Source: Hyphomicrobiales bacterium (GTDB lineage Bacteria; Pseudomonadota; Alphaproteobacteria; Rhizobiales; Rhizobiaceae). Taken from it: DNA of 34,607 nucleotides. Where the stretch lies: the NCBI GenBank assembly GCA_900470965.1, contig UCCS01000028.1, positions 1 through 34,607 on the forward strand. Reading direction: 5' to 3'. Position numbers and translations under genes: made by a program. The notes beneath the pieces were generated by a model, which searched no databases, was not told the origin of the DNA, and worked only from the letters and a program-made list of their open reading frames with translations. Shown here one piece after another: positions 14,607 to 24,641 of the stretch (positions are counted from its first letter, which is position 1; each line of letters begins with the position of its first letter).

Positions 14607-15926
14607 CTATGGGCCGACTTCCAGATCGAAGATGTGGCCCTGCCTGCCGGCAGAGCGGCGAAGCGAACCTCGGTGGATCGCGGCAATGCGCTCCACGATC
14701 TTCAGGCCGATCCCAAGACTGTCCGTATGGGCTGTGACATCGCACGCTTGCCTGATGCCGGCGGGGTGACGGTCCTCGACGCGGATCAGATTGCGGCTGA
14801 CCCGCACGACGATATCGGTATGCGCGGGCGTGTGGCGGACGGCATTGTCAATAAGGTTGCGCACGGCATCCTTCAGCAAGGCCGGCACACCCTGCACGAT
14901 GGCGGCATCCACCTGCGCGGAGAATTCCAGCGAGTGATCGTTCTCGTAGACCCAGGGCGCCAGCTGCTCCACCACGCTGGATGAAAGCGCCACGAGGTCG
15001 ACCTCCTCGAACATGCCGTGATCGAATGTATCGAGCCTTGCGAGCGCGGTGATCTGGCCGACGAAGCGCACGAGATCGTCGAGATCGGCTTCAGCCTTTC
15101 GCGCCCGTGGATGGTCGATATGGCCGAGCTCCAGCTTGATTGCCGCAAGCGGCGTGCGCACCTCGTGCGCGATGCCCGATGTCAGGATCTTCTGGGATTT
15201 CATCAGCTCGCCGACACGCTCGAAGGCCCGGTTGATGGCCACGGCAAGATGAGCGATTTCCCGCGGCATTTCCTGAAATTGCAGATGCGAGCGGGAATCC
15301 ATCGGGTCGATCCGTTCGGCCGCCTCGGCCGCAATCCGTACCGGCTTCAGCGCCTGGCGCACGGAAAGCAGGGTGGCGCCGAGCACGAGCACCAGCAGAA
15401 TGCTCATCGGCACGATCATGTGTTCGATCACCTCATTCCAGAAGACGTCCGACAGCACGTCCTGCGGATCGCCCGTCGTCGCGACATCGACGACGAAGCG
15501 CCGCCCGCCGACTGTAAAGGCCCGCCCGCCCACCAGCGTCAACGGCTTGCCGGGCTTGAGCGACCGCAGCCAGAAATCAGGAGGATTGACATCAGGCGGC
15601 AGGAAGCGGCTCTCGCAGGCGGCATCGCAGGATTGGAAAACCAGCCCACCATCGGCCTCGCGGATGCGGGCCACATAGCCGGTCTGCGCCTCGCTGTAGC
15701 GCCCCTCGACACTTTCGGGAAGCCGGTAGTGGATTGTGCCATCCTCCACAGCAATGCCGGAGGCGAGCCGCTCGGTTTCCTGCTCCACGAAGAGCCGCGA
15801 GAGCTCCCCGACATTCCAGTAATAGTCGGAAAAGATCACGGCGAGTTGCAGCACCATGGCCAGCACCGCAAAGAAGGCGATCCGCCGCGCCAGGATCGCG
15901 CCCAGTGTCGGCGATATCTGCTTCAC
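14607..15926 (-). CDS. Sensor histidine kinase
   Basis: 439 residues. TM1 ~16-34, periplasmic domain ~35-169 containing a close Cys pair (Cys100, Cys104), TM2 ~170-189, HAMP-like linker, H-box SGIAHEVRTPLA with His254, N-box NLIDNAVRHTP, and a G2 stretch SLGIGLKIV (403-411). The G1 box, normally DxGxG, reads EDRHPAG (384-390), so nucleotide binding may be altered. The start is GTG, overlapping the response regulator stop by 4 nt (GTGA). Encoded after PepSY and cytochrome b561, it probably senses an envelope redox or peptide signal; this is inferred from context. Confidence 0.9.
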   Translation of the reverse strand: MKQISPTLGAILARRIAFFAVLAMVLQLAVIFSDYYWNVGELSRLFVEQETERLASGIAVEDGTIHYRLPESVEGRYSEAQTGYVARIREADGGLVFQSCDAACESRFLPPDVNPPDFWLRSLKPGKPLTLVGGRAFTVGGRRFVVDVATTGDPQDVLSDVFWNEVIEHMIVPMSILLVLVLGATLLSVRQALKPVRIAAEAAERIDPMDSRSHLQFQEMPREIAHLAVAINRAFERVGELMKSQKILTSGIAHEVRTPLAAIKLELGHIDHPRARKAEADLDDLVRFVGQITALARLDTFDHGMFEEVDLVALSSSVVEQLAPWVYENDHSLEFSAQVDAAIVQGVPALLKDAVRNLIDNAVRHTPAHTDIVVRVSRNLIRVEDRHPAGIRQACDVTAHTDSLGIGLKIVERIAAIHRGSLRRSAGRQGHIFDLEVGP

Positions 15927-16600
15927 GCGCGCGCCTCCCGCATCATGTAGCCGACACCCCTGACGGTCTCGATCAGCGCCTTCGTCGGGTGCCCCTCCAG
16001 CTTCTTGCGCAGTCTCGAAACGGCAAGCTCGACGGCATTGCTGCTGCGCTCGTCGCCGAACTCCGAGAAGGCGTGCTCGATCTTCGGCTTTGGCACCACC
16101 CTGCCACCATTGCGCATCAGCAGTTCGAGCAGCCCCTTTTCCGAGGGCGCGAGCGCGATCTCGGCGCCGGCACAGATCACCCGGCGCGAGGCGACATCAT
16201 ATTGAAGTGCGGCATATTCCAGGACCGGCATAATGGTTGCCGGCGCGCGCCGCGTCAGCGCGCGGATGCGGGCGATCAGCTCGCCATTGTGAAACGGTTT
16301 TACGAGATAGTCATCAGCGCCGGCATCGAGCCCGGCAATGCGTTCGTCGATCGCCCCGCGCGCAGTCAGCACCAGAACCGGCATCTGCACCCTTGTCGCC
16401 CGGAGCGACCTCAGGAAGGCGATCCCGTCCTCATCAGGCAGGCCGAGATCGAGAAGCAGCAGGTCGTATTCCGCTTCCTGCAACGCAAGCCGCCCCTCCT
16501 GCGCGAGCGCGAAGGCATCGATCTTCCAGCCGGCATCGCGGATGGCCTCGCAAAGCAGTTCGCGAAGCCTGGGACTATCCTCGATCAGCAGTATCCTCAT
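15923..16600 (-). CDS. OmpR/PhoB-type response regulator
   Basis: 225 residues. The receiver domain (1-~115) has acidic residues ED at 7-8, phospho-acceptor Asp51 in LLLLDLGLPDEDG, and the conserved Lys in VKPF. The winged-helix output domain (~125-220) ends VSRLRKKLEGHPTKALIETVRGVGYMM, typical of the QseB/TctD-like OmpR class. Its ATG overlaps the cytochrome stop (ATGA) and its TGA overlaps the kinase GTG, so all are translationally coupled. Likely partner is the kinase at 14607; likely target is the operon's own promoter upstream of the PepSY gene. Confidence 0.94.
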   Translation of the reverse strand: MRILLIEDSPRLRELLCEAIRDAGWKIDAFALAQEGRLALQEAEYDLLLLDLGLPDEDGIAFLRSLRATRVQMPVLVLTARGAIDERIAGLDAGADDYLVKPFHNGELIARIRALTRRAPATIMPVLEYAALQYDVASRRVICAGAEIALAPSEKGLLELLMRNGGRVVPKPKIEHAFSEFGDERSSNAVELAVSRLRKKLEGHPTKALIETVRGVGYMMREARA

Positions 16601-17163
16601 GCCTTCTTTCGACCCGTGACCATCGACCAGACGAGATTTTCCCTGTGCCTCCAGCTTTCGACGATGGCCGCACCGGCATGGACGAAGGCAAGCACCATGA
16701 TGCCGTTTGCGATGGTGCCGTGCAGTTTCTCCAGCCACTTTTCGCCCCAGAAGGCGTCGAGCGTCGTCATCCAGCCGGTCAGCGCCGTTGCCGCCAGCAA
16801 TGCCATCAGGAGCAGCATCATAACCGATGCCAGCGGATTGTGACCAAGGTAACGTTTATCATTGCCATCGATCATATCGAGGATCTGCTCCATGACCCTG
16901 CGCGGCGTCGGCAGGAAATCGGAAAAGCGAGCGTGTTTTGTACCGACGAAACCCCAGAGAATACGAATGACGATTGCCGCAGCAACGACATAACCCGTGA
17001 AGCGGTGCCAGTATTTGCCCTCTTCGAGAAAGAAGAGGTTGAGCGTGCAGGCGGTCACGATGGTCCAGTGAAACAGCCTGACGACCGGGTCCCAGACCCG
17101 GATCGTCTGGCGGGCGGTATCGGAGGGCGCAGCGCCCTCCTTCTTCGACGAGATGGCCGCCAT
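16597..17163 (-). CDS. Cytochrome b561-type membrane haem protein
   Basis: 188 residues with four membrane segments. Candidate haem-ligand histidines are seen in VRLFHW, KYWHRFTGY, LEKLHGTIANG and LAFVHAGAAIVESW, and the end ESWRHRENLVWSMVTGRKK is the usual tail of Ni/Fe-hydrogenase-type b cytochromes. Such small diheme proteins move electrons between the quinone pool and a periplasmic partner. The start lies 3 nt after the PepSY stop, and the stop overlaps the response regulator start by 4 nt. The PepSY protein may be its periplasmic partner (inference). Confidence 0.9.
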   Translation of the reverse strand: MAAISSKKEGAAPSDTARQTIRVWDPVVRLFHWTIVTACTLNLFFLEEGKYWHRFTGYVVAAAIVIRILWGFVGTKHARFSDFLPTPRRVMEQILDMIDGNDKRYLGHNPLASVMMLLLMALLAATALTGWMTTLDAFWGEKWLEKLHGTIANGIMVLAFVHAGAAIVESWRHRENLVWSMVTGRKKA

Positions 17164-17166
17164 CGC

Positions 17167-17433
17167 TCAATCGCCCTTCTGGACGATGTCGCCGGAGACC
17201 GGATTGAAATAAACTTCGGCGCGTTCGCCGTTCTTGTCGCGGCCGTAGATTTCGTAGCAATTGCCGGTGATTTCGAAGGTCTTGATCTTGTAGCCCATGG
17301 CTTCGATCTTCGCCTTCATGGCCGCCTCGGGCAGCCATTTGGATTTCGGGTCGCCGGTGCAGCTTGGACTTGCAAGCGCCAAAGCCGGCGTCAATGACAG
17401 GATTGCGAGAGCGGCGATCAGTTTCAGCTTCAT
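17167..17433 (-). CDS. Periplasmic PepSY-domain protein
   Basis: 88 residues. The signal peptide MKLKLIAALAILSLTPALALA is followed by a single small PepSY-like domain (WLPEAAMKAKIEAMGYKIKTFEITGNCYEIYGRDKNGERAEVYFNPVSGDIV). Two Cys (SCTGD and GNCYE) could form a disulfide. Single PepSY domains occur next to cytochrome b561 and two-component genes in many proteobacteria and are thought to bind peptides or modulate a partner. It is the first gene of the PepSY-cytochrome-RR-HK operon. The chosen start gives a clean signal peptide. Confidence 0.88.
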   Translation of the reverse strand: MKLKLIAALAILSLTPALALASPSCTGDPKSKWLPEAAMKAKIEAMGYKIKTFEITGNCYEIYGRDKNGERAEVYFNPVSGDIVQKGD

Positions 17434-17531
17434 GATTTTACCCTTTTGCTGTTGCCCCTTGCGGGCGACGAACAATCGGGTAGCGCGGCGAAGCTGTCTG
17501 TTTGCTGTCCGCGACGGTAGCTTCAGTTTGC

Positions 17532-17900
17532 CTAATCTTCGCGCGGCAGCGGCCGAAGAAACAGGCGTTCATAGCTCTTGAAGGGCGGATTGTCCCCGAA
17601 GCGCGCATTGGCCGCGATACCCTCAGGATCGGCGGCGACGCTGCTGCGGTAGTTGAGATAGCTCTCCTCATCCGGAAAGGTGAAGAGCGCGATCGCAATA
17701 TCGCCTGCTCCATCCGACCCGGCAGCGGGAAAGCTCATTCCGGGGCCATCGGGCCTTTCGCGCGGCAGGAAATAGCCGTGATGCGTCCCGCCGCAGCGCT
17801 CGATCAGCCCCATCCAGATCTGCGCATAGGCTTCGAATTCCGTGAGCTTTTGCGGATCCAGGCGATAGCGCACCTCGCATGTAACCGGTGTATTTGACAT
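17532..17900 (-). CDS. NIPSNAP family protein
   Basis: 122 residues. The opening VTCEVRYRLDPQKLTEFEAYAQIWMGLIERCGGTHHGYFLP and the end YERLFLRPL are strongly NIPSNAP-like, a dimeric ferredoxin-like alpha/beta-barrel fold of unknown enzymatic role. Compared with the common bacterial form, this copy carries an insertion of about 15 residues (PDGPGMSFPAAGSDGAG) in the middle. AAGGA sits upstream of the ATG at 17900; a longer frame to 17957 is less likely. Monocistronic by appearance. Confidence 0.85.
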   Translation of the reverse strand: MSNTPVTCEVRYRLDPQKLTEFEAYAQIWMGLIERCGGTHHGYFLPRERPDGPGMSFPAAGSDGAGDIAIALFTFPDEESYLNYRSSVAADPEGIAANARFGDNPPFKSYERLFLRPLPRED

Positions 17901-18509
17901 CGTGAATGTCCTTCTCATTTCCGTAACGCATGAAGAGGATTCCGGCCATGCACGCATCGCCGGATCTCAGGGAATTTCAGGAAACGTGCCTCCGCGTGGA
18001 AGCCAAATATCTGCCCGGCTCCCCGTTCCGCTTGAGCTATGAGCGTCTTTGCAGGCGCTTCCAAGATGGTCTTGGCGATGAGCGCGACAAGGCTGCTCAA
18101 GTTCATTGAGGAAGACGGTCAGGGGCGCATTGATTGAGGTGAAGCATGGCTTTTTCCAGAGTTGGGAGCCGACGCCGCGACCTCGATCCCGGGGCCACTC
18201 GCAAAGAAGCCGCTGCTCGCATTGCGGACGAATCGTCGGGATGGATCAGATCGTGACATTATCAGCGCATTCACCAATCCGGAAGGGAAGCGAGCGGCAG
18301 GTAGCGGCTCGGCGACGGCCCACGCCGATGCCGTCATTTCCCACTTGTCGCGAATCGCAACGCCCGCTACCTCTTGGACAAGGCTCGACCCAGGCCTCCT
18401 CCCTCCAGCCGGGAAAGCATCGTCCATGCGGGGTTTATCCACCATCGAACCATCTGTTCGAGCACCGCATAAGGAGGGGTTGCGTTTCCGGCTCGCAATG
18501 GAGGTTTGA
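17901..18509. other. 609-nt stretch without a supported gene
   Basis: Frames on both strands are open here (for example 17915-18106 minus, 18119-18529 minus, 18162-18509 plus), but their composition is arginine/serine/proline-rich, none shows a domain, and they overlap one another. GGAGG at 18498-18502 belongs to the next gene. I see no clear terminator or sRNA signature. It may be a decayed gene or a long promoter region. Confidence 0.5.
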
Positions 18510-19220
18510 ATGAAACTGTCTGCACCCATCTATCAGCTGAAGCGCCGTGCGAAATTGCTGGCGCGTACGGATACGATCCCGCTTCACCAGGCATTGGACC
18601 GTATCGCGCAGGAAGAAGGTTTTACGGCCTGGAGCCTGCTTGCTTCCCAGCATGAAACGCTGCTACCGGCCACACCCATGCTGTCGCAGCTTGCCGAAGG
18701 CGATCTGCTTTTGATCGCCGCCCGTCCTGGGCACGGTAAGACCCTGCTCGGCCTCCAGCTTCTGCTCGATGCCGTCAGGGAAAGCCGTAAGGCCACCTTC
18801 TTCACGCTCGAATATACCGAACAGCAGACCATGAAGCGTATTCATGCTCTGCCGGAAGGCGAAGCGCTTGGCGAGAAGATCGAGATCGTAACCTCGGACG
18901 AGATCAGCGCCGATTATGTCATGCGGCATCTCGCGGGTGCGCCGCGCGGAACGGTGGCTGTCATCGACTATCTGCAGATCCTCGATCAGCAGCGCAGCAA
19001 GCCCGGCCTTTCGGAGCAAGTGTCTGCACTCCAGACCTTCGCTCGCGAAACCGGTATCGTGCTGGCCTTCATCTCGCAGATCGACCGATCCTTCGAGGCT
19101 GACGGCAAGGGCTTGCCGGATCTGTCGGATGTGCGCCTGCCCAACCGGCTTGACCTCACGCTGTTCAGCAAAGCCTGCTTTCTCCACAATCGCGAAGTCC
19201 AGCTTCAGCACGTGGCTTAA
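18510..19220 (+). CDS. DnaB-like RecA-fold ATPase with Glyoxalase_8-type N-terminus
   Basis: 236 residues. Residues 1-50 (LKRRAKLLART..IPLHQALDRIAQEEGFTAWSLLAS) resemble the short helical module annotated as Glyoxalase_8-related. Residues ~55-235 match the DnaB helicase C-terminal motor: Walker A ARPGHGKT (71-78), TLEYT with Glu101, Walker B VAVIDYLQIL (Asp153), and ISQIDRSFE..LPDLSDVR, which parallels DnaB's sensor motif and following Asp-Leu-Arg. It lacks the DnaB N-terminal domain and linker helix needed for ring assembly, so a replicative role is unlikely. GGAGG is 5 nt before the ATG. Confidence 0.82.
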   Translation: MKLSAPIYQLKRRAKLLARTDTIPLHQALDRIAQEEGFTAWSLLASQHETLLPATPMLSQLAEGDLLLIAARPGHGKTLLGLQLLLDAVRESRKATFFTLEYTEQQTMKRIHALPEGEALGEKIEIVTSDEISADYVMRHLAGAPRGTVAVIDYLQILDQQRSKPGLSEQVSALQTFARETGIVLAFISQIDRSFEADGKGLPDLSDVRLPNRLDLTLFSKACFLHNREVQLQHVA

Positions 19221-19259
19221 ATCGTAAAGCCAGGGCCGGTGTCGATTGGGCGCCGGCCC

Positions 19260-20207
19260 TCAGCTTTCTGGCGGCCGCTGCGGCTGCACCGAGAACGCGT
19301 CCGACGTCATTCCCTGTCGCATGCGCTTCGTCGCGAAATCGACGAAGGCCCGGAGCTTGGGCAGCGACTGGCTGCGGCTGGGGTAATAGAGGCAGAGCCC
19401 CGGCACATCGCGGACGTGATCCTCCAGCACCGGGATGAGACTTCCCTGCTCGATATAGTGCCTGACAACAGAGCCGACCGTGTAGAGGAAGCCGACGCCG
19501 CGAAGGGCAGCCCGGATCGAGGCCTCGTAATCGTTGAGAATGAGCGGGCCATCGACGGCAACCTTCAGGCTCTCGCCGCCATCGACGAATTCCCAGGTCC
19601 GCGACACCTGCCCGCCCCTCCGGGTCAAGAGAGCGGGCAACCCCTGCAACTCTCGTGGATGGCCGGGCCGTGGATATTTCTTGAGCAGGCTCGGCGCGCC
19701 GACGACAACGAACTTGTCCGGCGGCGTCAGCCAGGTCGAGACCATGTCGAGCTCGATCGTATGCCCGAGCCGGATACCGGCATCGAACCCTTGCTCGACG
19801 ATGTTGGTGAACTCGTCGTCGCCGACAAGCTCCAGGGTGATACCGGGATAGGCCTCGTGGAAGTCAGGCAGGAGGCTGTTGATCAGCAGTGAAACCGCCG
19901 GGCGCGGCGCATTGATGCGTAAATTGCCACTCGGCTGTTCGCCGAGATCGCGGGCGGCGTTCACGCCGGCCTGAAACATCGCCGCTGCCGGCTTGGCATG
20001 CGCAAGCAGCTTCTGGCCCGCTTCCGTCAGCCGCACGCTGCGGGTCGTTCGCGCAAACAGCGCAGCGCCCACCCGCCGTTCCAGCGTCTGGATGCCCTGG
20101 CTGATTGCCGATGGGGTCAGCCCCAGCTGGCGTGCCGCTGCGCGAAATCCGTTCTGCTCGGCTACCGCCAGAAATATCGCAAGGCCGTCCAGTTCCGCTC
20201 GATCCAT
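19260..20207 (-). CDS. LysR family transcriptional regulator
   Basis: 315 residues: LysR HTH in the first 60 (LAIFLAVAEQNGFRAAARQLGLTPSAISQGIQTLERRVGAALFARTTRSVRLTEAG), then the effector domain, with a C-terminal LCLYYPSRSQSLPKLRAFVDF typical of the branch that controls oxidoreductases. The frame stays open for ~190 codons upstream, but that part is antisense to the GST gene, so the start at 20207 (MDRAELDG) is used. Divergent from the GST. Confidence 0.9.
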   Translation of the reverse strand: MDRAELDGLAIFLAVAEQNGFRAAARQLGLTPSAISQGIQTLERRVGAALFARTTRSVRLTEAGQKLLAHAKPAAAMFQAGVNAARDLGEQPSGNLRINAPRPAVSLLINSLLPDFHEAYPGITLELVGDDEFTNIVEQGFDAGIRLGHTIELDMVSTWLTPPDKFVVVGAPSLLKKYPRPGHPRELQGLPALLTRRGGQVSRTWEFVDGGESLKVAVDGPLILNDYEASIRAALRGVGFLYTVGSVVRHYIEQGSLIPVLEDHVRDVPGLCLYYPSRSQSLPKLRAFVDFATKRMRQGMTSDAFSVQPQRPPES

Positions 20208-20245
20208 TGTGTAGCCTTGCTTTACAGCGTGATCAGATAGGGGAT

Positions 20246-20260
20246 TATTATCAAACAATA
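20246..20260. promoter_or_regulatory. T-N11-A motif, possible LysR box
   Basis: TATT-N7-AATA is a 15-bp interrupted palindrome of the LysR-box type in an AT-rich patch 39 bp before the LysR start and 140 bp before the GST start. Its place in the divergent gap fits; binding is not shown. Confidence 0.4.
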
Positions 20261-20399
20261 GGCCGCATGCCATATCTTGGCAAGAAGCGCGGCCAACAGC
20301 TCTCCGCCCTTCCAAACCTTGATCGGCAATCCCTCGGGCTCGGTGTCCTCTCGATCGAAGAGGCGCGCCTTCACGCCTGCCCAAAAGAAAGAGAATTCC

Positions 20400-21083
20400 A
20401 TGAAAATCTATGACAGACCGGGCTTCCCCAACCCCATGCGCATCCGCATCGTGCTGGCGCAAAAGGGCCTGGATTCCGAAATCGAATTCGTGCCGGTCGA
20501 CCTGATCGCCGCCGAGCACAAGCAGCCTGCCTTCCTTGCGAAGAACCCGTCGGGCGTCCTGCCGGTGCTGGAGCTGGATGACGGCACGCTGATTTCCGAA
20601 AGCACAGCGATTACCGAATATCTCGACAATCTCGATGGCAAGCCGGAGCTCACCGGCCGCACCCCGCGGGAAAAGGCGCTCATCCACATGATGCAGCGCC
20701 GCGCCGAGGCCTATGTGCTCGATCCCGTCGGCATCTACTTCCATCACGCCACACCCGGCCTCGGCGCGGCATTGCAGGCCTTCAAGAGCCCGCAATGGCC
20801 GGGCCGCACCGAAATGGGCGAGCGCGAGGGCGAGAAGGCAAAGGAGGGTCTGCGCTATTTCAACGAGATCCTCACCAGGCAGCCCTTCCTGACAGGCGAG
20901 ACCTATTCGATGGCCGACATCACGCTGCTCGCCGGCCTCGCCTTTGCCGAAGTTGCCGGCATCGTCCCGTCAGGCCTCGACGCGCTGGCACAGTGGCAGG
21001 CACGCATGGCTGGTCTGCCCGCCGTCAGGAACCGCAGTGGCCAGAATTTCCTGCCCGAAGATCTCAAGCGCTTGGGCTTCTGA
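20400..21083 (+). CDS. Glutathione S-transferase
   Basis: 227 residues. Thioredoxin-like N-domain (1-80) with NPSGVLPVLELDDGTLISESTAITEYL: the cis-Pro in VLPVL and the ESTA glutathione-binding motif are clear. The all-helical C-domain has FLTGETYSMADITLLAGLAF, the usual N-capping box. There is no Cys at the catalytic turn (YDRPGFPNPMRIR), so a Tyr/Ser-type active site is suggested. The ATG at 20400 is preferred over a frame start at 20277 because it begins the domain and has a purine-rich site upstream. Divergent from a LysR gene, probably for electrophile detoxification. Confidence 0.92.
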   Translation: MKIYDRPGFPNPMRIRIVLAQKGLDSEIEFVPVDLIAAEHKQPAFLAKNPSGVLPVLELDDGTLISESTAITEYLDNLDGKPELTGRTPREKALIHMMQRRAEAYVLDPVGIYFHHATPGLGAALQAFKSPQWPGRTEMGEREGEKAKEGLRYFNEILTRQPFLTGETYSMADITLLAGLAFAEVAGIVPSGLDALAQWQARMAGLPAVRNRSGQNFLPEDLKRLGF

Positions 21084-21085
21084 AC

Positions 21086-21979
21086 TCAGCCGCGATAGCG
21101 CAGCGCATCCACCACAACAGCGAAGGCCGGCGTCGGTTGGCGCCGGCTGGGATAATAGAGATGGAAACCTGAAAAAGGCGGGCACCAGTCCGAGAGCACG
21201 CGAGTCAGCCGGCCCGCCTCGAGATCGTCGCCAATGCGGTCTTCCAGCACGAAGGCAAGACCCGCGCCGGCAAGAGCCGCCTTGACGGCCAGCGCACCGG
21301 TATTGACCGCGAGCTGACCCTCCACCCGCACGCGCAGCTCTCGGCCACCCTGCTCGAATTCCCAAGCATAGAAACCGCCAGCCGTCGGCAGCCGCAGATT
21401 GATGCAATTATGCTCCGTCAGGTCATGCGGCGTGTGCGGGCGATCTCGCCCCGCGAAATAACCGGGGGAGCCGACGACAGCCATCCTGACATCCGGGCCG
21501 ATGCGGACGGCCACCATGTCCTTCGCAACCTGTTCGCCGAGCCGCACGCCGGCATCGAGGCGTTCGGCGACGATATCGGTCAGGCCGTTATCGACGAGGA
21601 TTTCGATGGCAATATCGGGATATTGCGACAGCAGCCTCTCCACGGCCGGCAGGAGGATCAGTTCTGCCGCCTGTTCGCCTGCCGAAATGCGCACTGTGCC
21701 CGAGGGCTTGTCGCGCAGCGCCGATAGTTGCGCGAGCTCCGCGTTGATCTCATCCAGCCGCGGCCCGACCGACTGGATCAGCCGCTCGCCGGCATCGGTC
21801 GGCGAAACCTTGCGTGTTGTGCGCGTGAGCAGACGCAGCCCCATCCGCTCCTCGAGGCCGCGCACCGTCTGGCTGAGCGCCGACTGGGACACACCGAGCA
21901 TGGCGGCAGCCCGTGTAAAACTTCCCTCGCGCGCGACGGTCAGGAAGGCGGCAATATCGTCAAGGTTGGTCCGGCTCAT
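21086..21979 (-). CDS. LysR family transcriptional regulator
   Basis: 297 residues: HTH in 1-60 (IAAFLTVAREGSFTRAAAMLGVSQSALSQTVRGLEERMGLRLLTRTTRKVSPTDAG) and an effector domain ending FHLYYPSRRQPTPAFAVVVDALR. It is similar to the LysR at 19260 (shared RTTRxVxxTxAG and LYYPSRxQ segments), so the two are paralogs of one branch. Divergent from the cupin/AKR/SDR operon, which it probably controls. The stop is 2 nt from the end of the convergent GST gene. Confidence 0.92.
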   Translation of the reverse strand: MSRTNLDDIAAFLTVAREGSFTRAAAMLGVSQSALSQTVRGLEERMGLRLLTRTTRKVSPTDAGERLIQSVGPRLDEINAELAQLSALRDKPSGTVRISAGEQAAELILLPAVERLLSQYPDIAIEILVDNGLTDIVAERLDAGVRLGEQVAKDMVAVRIGPDVRMAVVGSPGYFAGRDRPHTPHDLTEHNCINLRLPTAGGFYAWEFEQGGRELRVRVEGQLAVNTGALAVKAALAGAGLAFVLEDRIGDDLEAGRLTRVLSDWCPPFSGFHLYYPSRRQPTPAFAVVVDALRYRG

Positions 21980-21990
21980 TCATAAGTTGC

Positions 21991-22045
21991 CCTAATAGGT
22001 TCATGCCGGTTTTAGCGTCTAATCGCAGAACTGCGTAGCCGCTAA
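21991..22045. promoter_or_regulatory. Nested inverted repeats between LysR and cupin operon
   Basis: The 108-nt divergent gap holds CCTAATAGG (21991-21999), an outer repeat TTAGCG (22012-22017) / CGCTAA (22040-22045), and an inner palindrome CGCAG-AA-CTGCG (22024-22035). Two or three sites across a divergent promoter are what LysR regulators use, but the inner element could also form an RNA hairpin. Confidence 0.42.
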
Positions 22046-22087
22046 ATGAAGATCGGCAGAAATTATCCGCAGGCAAGGACATCAGAC

Positions 22088-23478
<1,391 letters not shown>

Positions 23479-23503
23479 GTTGCCGGCCTTGAAAGGAGTT
23501 GTC

Positions 23504-24244
23504 ATGACCGACAATATCAAGGGAAAGACGGTTGTCATCACAGGCGCAAGCAGCGGCCTCGGCGAAGCGACCGCCCGTCATCTTGCCAATGCCGGCGCCA
23601 AGGTCGTGCTTGGCGCCCGCCGGATCGACCGTCTCAAGACGCTGGCCTCCGAGCTTGGGCTGCCCGAAAGTTCCACCATCGAAACCGACGTGACGCAGGC
23701 CGATCAAGTCAAGCACCTCGTCGATCAGGCCGTCCGCCTGCATGGTCGCATCGACGTCATCGTCAACAATGCCGGCCTCATGCCGCACTCGCCCCTGGAG
23801 CGCGGCAAGATCGACGACTGGGACCGGATGATCGACGTGAACCTCAAAGGCGTGCTCTACGGCATTGCCGCCGCCCTTCCCCATATGAAGGAACAGAAGA
23901 GCGGCCATATCATCAACGTCTCCTCCGTCGCCGGCCACAAGGTCCGCCCCGGCAGTGCCGTTTACGCGGCGACCAAGACAGCCGTCCGCGTCATCTCGGA
24001 AGGCCTGCGCCAGGAGGTGAAGCCCTACAATATCCGCACGACGATCGTCTCGCCCGGCGCGGTGGAGTCCGAACTGCCGCAGAGCATTACCGAGGCCGAT
24101 GTCGCGGCCGGCATTGCCGATTTCTACGAACGCTACGCCATCCCGGCCGAGAGCTTCGCAAGGGTGGTCGCCTTCGCGATCGCCCAGCCTGACGATGTCG
24201 ATATCAACGAGATCCTGTTCCGGCCGACTGCGCAGGAACTCTGA
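23504..24244 (+). CDS. Short-chain dehydrogenase/reductase
   Basis: 246 residues. Complete classical SDR set: TGASSGLG (13-20), NNAG (88-91), Ser in NVSSVAG (140-141), Tyr154 and Lys158 (YAATK), and [13 protein letters not shown] after the active site. The tail [16 protein letters not shown] is typical of the YdfG/serine-dehydrogenase-like branch. AAAGGAG is placed ideally before the ATG at 23504. Third gene of the cupin-AKR-SDR operon, hence probably carbonyl or quinone detoxification. Confidence 0.93.
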   Translation: MTDNIKGKTVVITGASSGLGEATARHLANAGAKVVLGARRIDRLKTLASELGLPESSTIETDVTQADQVKHLVDQAVRLHGRIDVIVNNAGLMPHSPLERGKIDDWDRMIDVNLKGVLYGIAAALPHMKEQKSGHIINVSSVAGHKVRPGSAVYAATKTAVRVISEGLRQEVKPYNIRTTIVSPGAVESELPQSITEADVAAGIADFYERYAIPAESFARVVAFAIAQPDDVDINEILFRPTAQEL

Positions 24245-24302
24245 CGGGAACAAGCTGGCAGACGAAGCAACCTTCAGCACAAAGTTGCATAAATGCCGCA
24301 AT

Positions 24303-24330
24303 GCCGCAGCCGATATCATCGGGCTGCGGC
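24303..24330 (+). terminator. Hairpin after the cupin-AKR-SDR operon
   Basis: A perfect 9-bp stem, GCCGCAGCC / GGCTGCGGC, with a 10-nt loop lies 58 nt after the SDR stop. The following CTCTCCCCTTT is only mildly T-rich, so termination may be partial. Confidence 0.5.
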
Positions 24331-24641
24331 GTCGCTCTCCCCTTTGCGCCGATCATTTGCTATCCGTATCCGCGAAGAGCATAGGCGCATCGAGGTAGAC
24401 TTTGCCTAAGTAAGTACCGGTCTCAATCCAGTTTCACCCCTATCGCCGGATAGCCGCGGGCTATCGGCGGTTGAACACGTTCATCGGGTGGCGGCAAGAG
24501 ACCGGTTTGGCATTGTTCCGAACGCCAGTGCAGCTCCGCTGTCTCTGCTCTTCACCCACCCGAAAGCATCGCCACGCCGCGCCCTCATGGGTTTTCTCAC
24601 GCGCCATCTTGGTGGACTTCCGAACGGAAGACCAAGATACT
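24331..24641. other. Non-coding gap before the DUF1062 gene
   Basis: No convincing gene. A second hairpin, GATAGCC (24448-24454) / GGCTATC (24458-24464), extended by CGCC/GGCG with a bulge, lies at 24444-24469 without a T-run. Short frames here are open but lack a ribosome site or domain. A promoter for DUF1062 must lie here, but I cannot name its elements. Confidence 0.45.

Noticed and set aside
17500..17531. GTTTGC direct repeats upstream of the PepSY operon as a response-regulator site
   Set aside because: Spacing of 26 bp does not fit the 10-11 bp period of OmpR-type sites and the repeats are only six bases.
17915..18106. 63-residue minus-strand frame
   Set aside because: No ribosome site, no domain, and composition like non-coding frames nearby.
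18119..18529. Opposing frames on both strands in the gene-poor stretch
   Set aside because: They overlap each other, are low in hydrophobic core patterns, and match no family I know.
20208..20795. N-terminal extension of the LysR at 19260 by about 190 residues
   Set aside because: The extension is antisense to the GST gene and has no domain; the HTH begins at 20207.
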